From an uncultured Eubacteriales bacterium (GTDB lineage: Bacteria > Bacillota > Clostridia > Christensenellales > Aristaeellaceae), in assembly GCA_902767565.1 (NCBI GenBank), contig CACXHY010000006.1, positions 50,159 to 114,158 of the forward strand: a DNA stretch of 64,000 nucleotides, written 5' to 3'. Below the pieces are notes generated by a model, which made no database searches, had not been told where the DNA came from, and saw nothing but the letters and a program-made list of their open reading frames with translations. The position numbers were made by a program, and so were the translations under genes. Every line of letters starts with the position of its first letter. Position 1 is the first letter of the stretch. Below, one piece after another: positions 8,711 through 16,025 of the stretch.

Positions 8711-9577
8711 TCACTCCACATTCTGCACCTGTTCGCGCAGCTTCTCGATCTCGGCCTTGAGCTCCACCACCAGCCGGGCGATCCGTGCGTCGTTGGCCTT
8801 GGAGCCGATGGTGTTGGCCTCCCGGTTCAGCTCCTGGGTCAGGAAGTCCAGCTTCTTGCCGATCTCGCCGCCGGAGGCCAGGAAGGTGCGGTACTGGCCG
8901 ATGTGGCTCTCCAGCCGCGCCAGCTCTTCATCGATGGCGCAGCGGTCGGCGAAGATGGCGGCCTCCTGGGCGATGCGCGCCGGATCGGCCGCCTCGGCGA
9001 GCAGGCTCTGCATCCGCTCCGTCAGGCGCTTCCGATACTCGGCGGGCACGGAGGGCGCCAGCTGAAGGATCTCCTCCCGCAGGCCGGCCACCGCGTTCAG
9101 GTGGAGGGTCAGGTCCTGCAAAAGGCGTTCACCCTCCGCGCCGCGCATGGCGGTCAGCTTGTCGCAGGCGGCATCAAGGGCTTCCGCGGTGAGTCGGGTC
9201 ACCTGCTCCTCGTCGTAGCCGGCGTCCTCCACCGTGAGGACCCCGTCCATCCGCATGAGGGCTTCCAGGCCGAGGGATCCGCCCGTCAGCTTCGAGAGCT
9301 CCGCGGCGGCATCCATATAGGCCTCGGCGAGATCTCTGTCCGCACGGACGGACACATCGGAGGCTCCCTCCCGCTTCACGTTGAGGAAGACGTCCGCGTG
9401 GCCCCGGCACAGCCTGCGCTGCAGCACGCTCCGCACGGTCTCGTCGAGGAACGAAAGGGTCTTGGGCAGTCTGCAGGCGATGTCGAGGAAACGGTGGTTC
9501 ACCGTCCTGATCTCGGCGGTCACCCGGTATCCGTTCCCGGACGCGGTGCCGCTGCCGTAGCCGGTCATGCTGCGCAA
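8711..9577 (-). CDS. yicC: YicC/YloC family endoribonuclease
   Basis: The protein has 288 residues, typical for the family, and begins MRSMTGYGSG. YicC-type proteins are reported endoribonucleases. The conserved N-terminal MTGYG and the C-terminal FLTQELNREANTIGSKAND block are present. The start is TTG at 9577: AAGGAGGG lies 8 bases before it, whereas the in-frame ATG at 9568 would be 17 bases from that site. It is the first gene of a five-gene operon, and a near-perfect sigma-A promoter lies directly upstream. Only 3 bases separate it from remA. Confidence 0.93.
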   Translation of the reverse strand: MRSMTGYGSGTASGNGYRVTAEIRTVNHRFLDIACRLPKTLSFLDETVRSVLQRRLCRGHADVFLNVKREGASDVSVRADRDLAEAYMDAAAELSKLTGGSLGLEALMRMDGVLTVEDAGYDEEQVTRLTAEALDAACDKLTAMRGAEGERLLQDLTLHLNAVAGLREEILQLAPSVPAEYRKRLTERMQSLLAEAADPARIAQEAAIFADRCAIDEELARLESHIGQYRTFLASGGEIGKKLDFLTQELNREANTIGSKANDARIARLVVELKAEIEKLREQVQNVE

Positions 9578-9604
9578 GGCCGATCCCTCCTTCCGGTCGG
9601 GCCG

Positions 9605-9633
9605 ATTATACCATGATTCCGGAGCAGTGTCAA
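9605..9633 (-). promoter_or_regulatory. sigma-A promoter of the yicC-remA-gmk-rpoZ-coaBC operon
   Basis: On the minus strand, TTGACA (9628-9633) and TATAAT (9605-9610) are separated by exactly 17 bases. Both hexamers match consensus perfectly. The -35 overlaps the murC stop codon. The start of transcription falls about 20 bases before the TTG start of yicC. Confidence 0.9.
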
Positions 9634-11036
9634 TTTGACGCGCGCTCCCGCTCGTGCTTTTCGATCTGGTCGTTCAGGCGGTTGATGTCGCCGCAGCCCA
9701 TGGTGATGGCCAGGTCGCCGGGATGCAGATGCTCCCGCAGCCATGCCTCCGCGTCGTCGAAGGAGGGCGTCAGGTGCGCGTCGATGCCGTTGGCCCGCAT
9801 GCCGTCCACCAGCATCCGGCTGTTGATGTCGCCGGGATCCTTCTCACGGGCGGCGCAGATGTCGGTGACGATGGTGGTGTCCGCGATGCCGGTGCAGACG
9901 ACGTAATCGTCGAACAGCGCCTTGACGCGGCTGAAGGTGTGGGGCTGCATCACCGCCACCAGACGGCCCTTGCAGCGTTTGCGGGCGATGGAGAGGGCGT
10001 TGCGCATCTCCGCGGGATTGTGCCCGTAGTCGTGGAACATCTCCGCACCGTTCAGCTCACCGGTCTTCTCGAAACGGCGGTGGGCGCCGCGGAAATCCGA
10101 AACGGCTTCGGCGGCCGTGCGCGGATCGCAGCCGGCCTCATGGGCGGCGGCCAGCGCGGCCAGGGCGTTCTCGACGTTGAAGGCGCCGGGCACCTTCAGC
10201 GAGACCTCCCCCATCGCCTCGCCCCGGAACACGGCGGTGAAGCGGGCGTATCCGGCATCGTCCTCCGCGTAGCCGGCGGGATGCCAGTCGCACGCGTCCG
10301 TCAGCCCGAAGGTGACGCACTTCCTGCCCGGTTTTGCGAAGAGGCGCATGATCCGGGGATCGGTGCCCTTCCCCACCGCGACGCCGTCCGCCGGCAGCAG
10401 GTCCAGGAACTGACCGAAGGTCTCTTCGATCTCGTCGATATCGCGGTAGCAGTCCAGGTGATCCGCGTCGATGTTCAGTACCACGGCCATGGTGGGGTGC
10501 ATGTGCAGGAAGGAACGGTTGAACTCGCAGGCCTCCGCCAGGAACATGCCGCTGTGACCAACCCGCACGGAGCTGCCCAGGGCCTCCAGCCTCTCGCCGA
10601 TGTGGATGCTGGGATCCTTTTTGCAGGCCATGAGGATCTGCGCCAGCATGGCGGTGGTGGTGGTCTTGCCGTGGGCGCCGCAGACCGCGATGCAGGGATC
10701 GCAGCCCAGCATCATCTGGCCCAGCAGCTCGGCCCGTTCCATGGACGGGATGCCCAGACGCTCCGCCTCGGTCCGCTCCGGGTTGTCCTTCGGGATCGCT
10801 GCGGTGTAGACCACCAGATCGGCGCCGTGCACCTGCTCCGCCCGGTGGCCGATCCATACCTCGGCGCCGGCGGATGCGGCGTCGCGGGCGTGATAGCTGT
10901 CGTCCCGGTCGGAACCGGTGACGGTATATCCCTTTTCCAGCAGCATCTTCGCCAGACCCGACATGCTCGAGCCTCCGATGCCGACCATGTGGACGCGGCC
11001 GCCGGCCACGTCGCGGATGCCGATCTCCCGTGCCAT
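9630..11036 (-). CDS. murC: UDP-N-acetylmuramate--L-alanine ligase
   Basis: First amino-acid ligase of peptidoglycan precursor synthesis, in the cytoplasm. The Rossmann-like N-terminus HMVGIGGSSMSGLA binds the UDP moiety, and the Mur-ligase P-loop is GAHGKTTTTAM. Central-domain residues (ACEFNRSFL, IDADHLDCY) and the C-terminal domain (HDYGHNPAEM, MQPHTFSR) are present. I chose the ATG at 11036 (468 residues) because GGGAGGG is suitably spaced before it. An upstream in-frame GTG at 11057 has no ribosome-binding site. It is divergent from rplU and ends where the yicC promoter starts. Confidence 0.96.
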   Translation of the reverse strand: MAREIGIRDVAGGRVHMVGIGGSSMSGLAKMLLEKGYTVTGSDRDDSYHARDAASAGAEVWIGHRAEQVHGADLVVYTAAIPKDNPERTEAERLGIPSMERAELLGQMMLGCDPCIAVCGAHGKTTTTAMLAQILMACKKDPSIHIGERLEALGSSVRVGHSGMFLAEACEFNRSFLHMHPTMAVVLNIDADHLDCYRDIDEIEETFGQFLDLLPADGVAVGKGTDPRIMRLFAKPGRKCVTFGLTDACDWHPAGYAEDDAGYARFTAVFRGEAMGEVSLKVPGAFNVENALAALAAAHEAGCDPRTAAEAVSDFRGAHRRFEKTGELNGAEMFHDYGHNPAEMRNALSIARKRCKGRLVAVMQPHTFSRVKALFDDYVVCTGIADTTIVTDICAAREKDPGDINSRMLVDGMRANGIDAHLTPSFDDAEAWLREHLHPGDLAITMGCGDINRLNDQIEKHERERASN

Positions 11037-11062
11037 CCTTACATCCCTCCCGTACACCGGGG

Positions 11063-11092
11063 ATTATACACCCATTCCCCGGCCCGAATCAA
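11063..11092 (-). promoter_or_regulatory. probable sigma-A promoter of murC
   Basis: On the minus strand, TATAAT (11063-11068) is preceded by TTGATT (11087-11092) with 18-base spacing. It lies 27 bases before the chosen murC start. Confidence 0.7.
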
Positions 11093-11124
11093 GCCTTGGC
11101 CCCTCAAAAACCTTCATTTTCCCC

Positions 11125-11153
11125 TTGACGCCCGCCGCGTTCTGTGCTACATT
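11125..11153 (+). promoter_or_regulatory. sigma-A promoter of rplU-prp-rpmA
   Basis: TTGACG (11125-11130) and TACATT (11148-11153) are spaced by 17 bases, giving an untranslated leader of roughly 85 bases before rplU. Confidence 0.75.
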
Positions 11154-11167
11154 ACTTTGGTAAGCCG

Positions 11168-11219
11168 CTCGGGAGAGGCTTTTGAATGCGCATAAGCGCA
11201 GCCTCGCGATCCCGGCGAG
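11168..11219 (+). ncRNA. structured leader of rplU, candidate L21 leader
   Basis: Three nested helices are visible. CTC-GGGA (11168-11174) pairs with TCCC...GAG (11210-11219). GAGGC (11175-11179) pairs with GCCTC (11201-11205). TGCGC (11187-11191) pairs with GCGCA (11196-11200), closed by an ATAA loop. The structure sits immediately before the AAGGAGG of rplU. Firmicutes carry an autoregulatory L21 leader at this position, and this is probably its equivalent. Identity with that RNA family was not tested against a covariance model. Confidence 0.5.
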
Positions 11220-11243
11220 TATTTGAAGGAGGTGCTGCAATCA

Positions 11244-11552
11244 ATGTACGCAATCATTGCAGCGGGCGGTAAACAGTACCGCGTGTCCCAGGGTGACGTC
11301 ATCTACATCGAGAAGGTCGACCAGGCTGACGGCAGCGAGATCAGCTTCGACGTGCTGATGGCCGGCGAAGGCGCTGACGTGAAGGTCGGTTCTCCCATCC
11401 TCGACGGCGCGAAGGTGACCGGCAAGGTCGTCAAGCAGGTCAAGGGCGAGAAGATCATCATCGGCAAGTACAAGAGCAAGAAGAACTACGATCGCAAGAC
11501 GGGCCATCGTCAGCCCTACACGAAGGTGGAAATCACCGCGATCAACGCATAA
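11244..11552 (+). CDS. rplU: 50S ribosomal protein L21
   Basis: The protein has 102 residues, as in Bacillus, and begins MYAIIAAGGKQYRVSQGDVI, the L21 signature. The C-terminal KYKSKKNYDRKTGHRQPYT is the conserved RNA-binding end. AAGGAGG is placed 11 bases upstream of the ATG at 11244. An in-frame TTG at 11223 would overlap the ribosome-binding site and is rejected. It is first of rplU-prp-rpmA, and its stop overlaps the first base of prp. Confidence 0.97.
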   Translation: MYAIIAAGGKQYRVSQGDVIYIEKVDQADGSEISFDVLMAGEGADVKVGSPILDGAKVTGKVVKQVKGEKIIIGKYKSKKNYDRKTGHRQPYTKVEITAINA

Positions 11553-11899
11553 TGATCCGTGCGGTGCTCCGGATGGACCGGGAGAACCACGTCACCGCCT
11601 TTGAGATCAGCGGCCATTCCGGCTATGCCGAAGAAGGCAGCGACATCGTATGCTCCGCGGTGTCCGTCCTGGCCATCACCTGCGCCAACAGCCTTGAATC
11701 CGTCTGCGGGATCCATCCGGCTGTGGAGGGTGGGGCAAACGGTCACCTGAAGGTAACGCTTCCGCCGAACATGACGGAGACGCAGCGCCACGACGCACAG
11801 GTGCTCCTCTGCGCGCTGCGGCAGGGCCTTCGGGATGTGACCGAATCGTATCCGAAATTCGTACAGCTTTCCATCGTGAACGGAGGGAAACAACCATGA
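11552..11899 (+). CDS. prp: ribosomal-processing cysteine protease Prp
   Basis: Removes the N-terminal extension of ribosomal protein L27 in Firmicutes and relatives. The protein has 115 residues. The catalytic His and Cys fall at H22 ([11 protein letters not shown]) and C34 (SDIVCSAVS), the same positions as described for Staphylococcus Prp. It is encoded between L21 and its substrate L27, overlapping rpmA by 4 bases. The substrate next door carries the matching cleavage motif, which strongly supports function. Confidence 0.95.
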   Translation: MIRAVLRMDRENHVTAFEISGHSGYAEEGSDIVCSAVSVLAITCANSLESVCGIHPAVEGGANGHLKVTLPPNMTETQRHDAQVLLCALRQGLRDVTESYPKFVQLSIVNGGKQP

Positions 11900-12195
11900 T
11901 GAAACTGAATCTGCAGCTCTTCGCCCATAAAAAGGGCATGGGCTCTACCCGCAACGGCCGCGACAGCGAGTCCAAGCGTCTGGGCCCGAAGCGCGCCGAC
12001 GGCCAGTTCGCCCAGGGCGGCAACATCCTCGTGCGGCAGCGCGGCACCAAGATCCATCCCGGCCTGAACGTGGGCATCGGCAAGGACGATACCCTGTACG
12101 CCAAGGTCCCCGGCATCGTGCGCTTCGAGCGCAAGGGCCGCGACAAGAAGCAGGTCTCCGTCTACCCCGTGGAAGAGGCCGCCAACGTCCAGTAA
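11896..12195 (+). CDS. rpmA: 50S ribosomal protein L27, with Prp-cleaved N-terminal extension
   Basis: The protein has 99 residues and begins [20 protein letters not shown]. The extension MKLNLQLF preceding AHKKG is the Firmicutes L27 prosequence, which Prp must cut after the Phe so that the mature Ala/His N-terminus can reach the peptidyl-transferase centre. The body ([28 protein letters not shown]) is typical L27. Two adjacent ATG codons (11896 and 11899) are possible starts. GGAGGG lies upstream. A terminator follows directly; the often-linked obgE is not next. Confidence 0.97.
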   Translation: MMKLNLQLFAHKKGMGSTRNGRDSESKRLGPKRADGQFAQGGNILVRQRGTKIHPGLNVGIGKDDTLYAKVPGIVRFERKGRDKKQVSVYPVEEAANVQ

Positions 12196-12205
12196 CGGAC
12201 CGAAC

Positions 12206-12243
12206 AAAAAGCAGATCATCCGATCGGGTGGTCTGCTTTTTTT
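12206..12243. terminator. bidirectional intrinsic terminator between rpmA and ribF
   Basis: AAAAAGCAGA-TCATCC (12206-12221) pairs with GGGTGG-TCTGCTTTTT around a GATC loop. It is followed by a run of T on the plus strand and, thanks to the leading A-run, also on the minus strand. It separates two convergent operons. Confidence 0.9.
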
Positions 12244-12264
12244 GTGCCTGTTGTTAGAGGGTCT

Positions 12265-13176
12265 TCACGAGCCGAAGAACCGCAGGGCCTCCGCCTTGTC
12301 GCACTCAATCTGCGCGGCCAGTTCTTCCTTCCCGCGGAAGGGCTTCTCGGGGCGCATGAAGCGCAGGAAGGAGACGCGCACCGGTTCGCCGTAGAGATCG
12401 GGGCTGTCGTCGAGGATATGGGCCTCGGCCGTGACCGCGCCTTCCGGCAGGGTGGGATGGCGGCCGACGTTGACGATGCCCGGATGCTGCTCGCCCCGGT
12501 AGCGGACCCCGCAGGCATAGACGCCGTAGGCGGGCAGGAGCTTGCGGGCGGGGATCTTCACATTCACGGTGGGAAAGCCCATGGTGCGGCCCTGCCGCTT
12601 GCCGTGCTGCACGGCGCCGGCGAGACCGTAGGTGCTGCCCAGCAGCCTGGCCGCCTCGGAGACATCGCCGGCGGCGAGACAGCCGCGGATGCGGGTGGAG
12701 GAGACCGGCTTGCCGCCCACGCAGACCGCGGGAACGACCCGCGTGGCGATGCCGTTCGCGGAGGACCAGGCGGAAAGGAGCTCCCCGTCGCCGCGCCCGC
12801 TGCGGCCGAAGGTGAAGTTGTAGCCGCAGACCACGCAGACCGGCCGGAACCGGTCCCGCATGTCCTCCAGGAAGGCCTCGGGCTCCCGGTCCGCCAGGGA
12901 GCGCGTGAAGCGGACCTCCGCCAGCACGTCCACGCCGCATTCCGCCATGAGGCCGGCCCGCTCGCCCCGGGTCGCGAGGCGCTTGGGCGCCAGGTCCGGG
13001 CGAAGCACCTCCATGGGGTGGGGCTCAAAGGTGCACACGGTCAGGGGAAGGCCCTTTTCCCGGGCGATCTCCAGCCCCTGCGACAGCAGGGCCCTATGGC
13101 CCAGGTGCACGCCGTCGAACATGCCCAGCACCAGCACGCATGGCTCCAGAAAGTCGGGATCATGGATCCAGCGCAT
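12265..13176 (-). CDS. ribF: bifunctional riboflavin kinase/FAD synthetase
   Basis: Makes FMN from riboflavin and then FAD. The N-terminal nucleotidyltransferase half has LGMFDGVHLGHRALL and the STRIRG motif (SSTRIRGCLAAGD). The C-terminal kinase half has GRTMGFPTVNV and YGVYACGV. I set the start at 13176 (303 residues, MRWIHDPDF), preceded by GGAGGAGGG. The frame continues upstream into ruvX but without conservation. It overlaps ruvX by 17 bases and is last in the M16 peptidase-ruvX-ribF operon. Confidence 0.94.
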   Translation of the reverse strand: MRWIHDPDFLEPCVLVLGMFDGVHLGHRALLSQGLEIAREKGLPLTVCTFEPHPMEVLRPDLAPKRLATRGERAGLMAECGVDVLAEVRFTRSLADREPEAFLEDMRDRFRPVCVVCGYNFTFGRSGRGDGELLSAWSSANGIATRVVPAVCVGGKPVSSTRIRGCLAAGDVSEAARLLGSTYGLAGAVQHGKRQGRTMGFPTVNVKIPARKLLPAYGVYACGVRYRGEQHPGIVNVGRHPTLPEGAVTAEAHILDDSPDLYGEPVRVSFLRFMRPEKPFRGKEELAAQIECDKAEALRFFGS

Positions 13177-13627
13177 CGGATCCCTCCTCCCACCGTTCCG
13201 TTCCTCCCCCGGGATGGGCATCCAGCCAGGATTGCAGGATGACCGCGGCGGCCACCTTGTCCACCACCTTTTTGCGGTCCTCCCTGCGCACGCCGCCGGA
13301 GATCAGCGCGTCCTCCGCCACGACGGTGGTCAGGCGCTCGTCCTGATAGCGGACGATCAGTCCCGCCTTTTCCAGCTGGGCGCAGAGGCTCCGGACCTTT
13401 TCGGCCTGAAAGCCCTCCGTGCCGTCCATGTTGCGGGGCAGGCCGCTTAGGATCAGCCGGGTATCGTACCGCTCGCAGACGGCGGCGATCTTCTTCGTGT
13501 CAGGCCCCCAGCCCACGCGGGTGATGACCTCCACCGGGGTGGCGATGGTGCCGGTCAGGTCGCTGACGGCCACGCCGATGCGCACATCCCCCACGTCCAG
13601 GCATACGATGCGTTCGTTCACAGACAT
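13160..13627 (-). CDS. ruvX: RuvX/YqgF family Holliday-junction resolvase-like nuclease
   Basis: The protein has 155 residues and begins MSVNERIVCLDVGDVRIGVAVSD. The RNase H-like fold motif LDVGDVRIGVA and the C-terminal DERLTT / KKVVDKVAAAVILQSWLD blocks are those of YqgF/RuvX, linked to pre-16S rRNA 5' processing and putatively to junction resolution. Asp in LDVGD, Glu in DERLTT and the late Asp (VDKVAA) are candidate metal ligands. It overlaps both neighbours (10 bases with the peptidase, 17 with ribF), indicating tight coupling. Confidence 0.92.
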   Translation of the reverse strand: MSVNERIVCLDVGDVRIGVAVSDLTGTIATPVEVITRVGWGPDTKKIAAVCERYDTRLILSGLPRNMDGTEGFQAEKVRSLCAQLEKAGLIVRYQDERLTTVVAEDALISGGVRREDRKKVVDKVAAAVILQSWLDAHPGGGTERWEEGSDALDP

Positions 13628-14865
13628 CCTCCGATCAGGTCCTCCGCGCCGCGGCCGACGGCGGTCAGGCAGGGCTCGGCCTCCAGCGAGAAGCGGGCGG
13701 CGGCCATGACATCCGCGGGCGTCACTTCCTCGATCTCCCGAAGCACTTCCTCGTGATCCCGGGTCTTGCCAAGGATCAGCACGCGCCGCCCGTTGGCGCT
13801 CATGCGGGAGGAAGGGCTCTCCAAACCCATCAGGTAGCCGATGCGCAGCTGTTTGCGGGCCTCGGCGAATTCCCGGTCCTCCAGACCGTCCCGCAGGAGG
13901 CGCAGACGCTCCCGGTCGATCTCCTCCAGCACCCGGACGGCGTTCTTAGGGGAGACGCCCGCGTAGACGTGGAAGGTGCCGAAGCCCTCCTGAGCCCCGG
14001 GATAGGAGTAGATGCTGTAGGCCATGCCCAGCTCCTCGCGGACGCGCTGGAAGAGGCGGGAGGACATGGCGCTGCCGTACACGGTGTTCAGGAGCACCAT
14101 GGCGGTGTTCTCCGGCGCGCCGTAGGCATAGCCGGGATAGCCGAGGGTCAGGTGCAGCTGTTCGATGTCCTTCTCCCGCGCCGCGCGCCTGCCCCGCATG
14201 GGCTGATACGCCCCGACGGGCGCCTGATCGGCCGTATCGGTCCAGGCGCCGAAGAATCGCGAGATCAGGACTTCGGTCTGTTTTCTGTCATAGCGGCCGG
14301 AAAGGGCGACGACGCACCGCGAAGGGGCGTAGTGCGCCGCCCGGAAGGCGCGGAGCTCTTCGCGGGAATAGGCGGAGACCCGGTCCGCGGTGCCCGCGAT
14401 GGGCCGGCCCGCCGGCGTGTCCCCGAACTGGGCCTGCGCCATCAGCTCGCCCACCAGATCCTCCGGGTCATCCTCGTCCATGGCCATCTCCTCGAGGATG
14501 ACGCCCCGCTCCTTTTCCAGCTCCTCCGGGTCAAAGCGCGGATGCAGGACCAGATCGGACAGCAGGTCCAGGGCCTGCGGCAGGTCCTCGTCGATCACCT
14601 TGGTGTAAAAGCAGGTGCAGTCCCGGGCCGTGAAGGCGTTGATCTGCCCGCCGATGGCATCGGTCTCCTCGGCGATCTGCCGGGTGGAGCGGCTCTCGGT
14701 GCCCTTGAAGGCCATGTGCTCCAGAAAATGGGACAGGCCGCCTTCGTTTTCGGCCTCCATCATGGAGCCCACGTGCAGCCACACGCCCACGGATACGGTG
14801 CGCAGCCAGGGCAGTTCCTCCCCCACGACCCGCAGGCCGTTGGGCAGCGTCCACTGATCAGTCAT
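13618..14865 (-). CDS. M16 family zinc metallopeptidase
   Basis: Inverzincin (insulinase/processing-peptidase type) protein of 415 residues. The inverted zinc motif HFLEH lies at residues 46-50 and the downstream ligand region ERGVILEEMAMDEDD is present, so the enzyme is probably active. C-terminal half (from about 190) is the second M16 domain with RLFQRVREELGMAYSIYSYP. I chose the ATG at 14865, whose ribosome-binding site is GGGAGG; an in-frame ATG at 14877 overlaps that site. There is no signal peptide. Bacillus YmxG/MlpA is the closest named relative by architecture. Its substrate is unknown. Confidence 0.9.
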   Translation of the reverse strand: MTDQWTLPNGLRVVGEELPWLRTVSVGVWLHVGSMMEAENEGGLSHFLEHMAFKGTESRSTRQIAEETDAIGGQINAFTARDCTCFYTKVIDEDLPQALDLLSDLVLHPRFDPEELEKERGVILEEMAMDEDDPEDLVGELMAQAQFGDTPAGRPIAGTADRVSAYSREELRAFRAAHYAPSRCVVALSGRYDRKQTEVLISRFFGAWTDTADQAPVGAYQPMRGRRAAREKDIEQLHLTLGYPGYAYGAPENTAMVLLNTVYGSAMSSRLFQRVREELGMAYSIYSYPGAQEGFGTFHVYAGVSPKNAVRVLEEIDRERLRLLRDGLEDREFAEARKQLRIGYLMGLESPSSRMSANGRRVLILGKTRDHEEVLREIEEVTPADVMAAARFSLEAEPCLTAVGRGAEDLIGGCL

Positions 14866-14894
14866 GTTTCCTCCCACAGAAAGAGATCGGGCGC

Positions 14895-14923
14895 ATTATA
14901 CCATATCCGCCGCTTCTTGCATA
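14895..14923 (-). promoter_or_regulatory. promoter of the M16 peptidase-ruvX-ribF operon
   Basis: On the minus strand an extended -10 TGGTATAAT (14895-14903) is present. The -35 at 17-base spacing is weak (TATGCA), as is usual for extended -10 promoters. Confidence 0.7.
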
Positions 14924-15031
14924 GGTTCGGAGGAAAAACTTCGCGCCGGGGCATGCTGCGGGCGGACTTCCCGGGCCTTCCCGTCAGGACGCCGCTTTTT
15001 CATATTTTAAGCGAATTCTTATGATTCACCC

Positions 15032-15060
15032 TTGCCGATTGAATGCCCTTGTGGTAGAAT
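15032..15060 (+). promoter_or_regulatory. promoter of the xpaC-telA pair
   Basis: TTGCCG (15032-15037) and TAGAAT (15055-15060) are spaced by 17 bases, with TGG before the -10 (extended -10). It lies 35 bases before the xpaC-like start and is divergent from the M16 promoter. Confidence 0.75.
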
Positions 15061-15095
15061 ATACGCCGTGTGAAAGCACGAAAGGGGGTGCCGCC

Positions 15096-16001
15096 ATGGC
15101 CCGGATCAAGCTGAATGTGGACGTCGACGTCGGAGGCGATGAAAAGAAAAAGCGCAGGAAGCGGACCGCGAAGGAACGCCGGAATACGCTCATCGGAGCC
15201 GGACTGACCGCCGCGGGTCTCATGATGCTCTTCAAGGACGGCATCTTCACAGGCGGCGGCTTCAAGTGGTGGGCGGTCGGACTGATTGCGCTGGCGGCTT
15301 ACGGGATCGGCAAGGTGGTCGGCATCATGTCGACGCCGCTGGACCTCACCACCCACAACCGGCAGGATCAGCCCAAAGAGACCGAGACCATCGAACCCAC
15401 GGGCAACGAGCGCGCCGACGACTTCGTCCGCAGAGGGCAGCAGGCCCTGGAGGATATCCGCCGGGCCAACGACGAGATACGGGATCCCGGGCTCACCCGG
15501 CAGATGGACGAGCTGGAAGAGAAGTGCGCGCAGATCTTCAGGACGGTGGCGGAGAAACCGGAGCGGGCCTCCTCCATGGGCCACTTCATGAGCTATTACC
15601 TGCCGACCACGCTGAAGATGCTGGAGAGCTACCGCGTCATGCAGAACCGCGGCATCTCGCCCTCCGAGCTGGCCAAGCACCGGGACACGCTGGAGAGGGG
15701 CCTGACCATGGTGAACACCGCCTGCCAGAAGCAGCTGGATCACCTGTATGAAGACACGATGCTCGACATCTCCACGGATATCGACGTGCTGGAACAGATG
15801 CTCAAACGCGACGGCTTTGTGGAGGGAGACCTCTCCGCGGCCGGGATCGCCGCCGCCGTGGAGCAGGCGAAGACCGCCGCCGCGGCTCATATGAGCGAGG
15901 CGCTGGAAGAGCAGCACGCCGCGCCGATGCTGGATATCCCCGAGGATTCGGAGGCCAGTCCCTCCTTCTTCCGCAGAAAACAGAGCCAGAGAACGAAATA
16001 A
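15096..16001 (+). CDS. XpaC-like membrane-anchored protein (5-bromo-4-chloroindolyl phosphate hydrolysis family)
   Basis: The protein has 301 residues, starting at the ATG at 15096 behind AAAGGGGGTG. A basic N-terminus (KKKRRKRTAKERR) precedes two closely spaced hydrophobic helices (about residues 30-47 and 58-76). A long soluble helical cytoplasmic domain follows. The pairing with a TelA protein is the same as xpaC-yaaN in Bacillus. The biochemical role is unknown; the family name comes from a screen phenotype. The C-terminus ends in a basic SFFRRKQSQRTK tail. Confidence is good for the family because of the partner gene and architecture. Confidence 0.8.
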   Translation: MARIKLNVDVDVGGDEKKKRRKRTAKERRNTLIGAGLTAAGLMMLFKDGIFTGGGFKWWAVGLIALAAYGIGKVVGIMSTPLDLTTHNRQDQPKETETIEPTGNERADDFVRRGQQALEDIRRANDEIRDPGLTRQMDELEEKCAQIFRTVAEKPERASSMGHFMSYYLPTTLKMLESYRVMQNRGISPSELAKHRDTLERGLTMVNTACQKQLDHLYEDTMLDISTDIDVLEQMLKRDGFVEGDLSAAGIAAAVEQAKTAAAAHMSEALEEQHAAPMLDIPEDSEASPSFFRRKQSQRTK

Positions 16002-16025
16002 ACGACCAGAAAAGGAGAAATCGCC

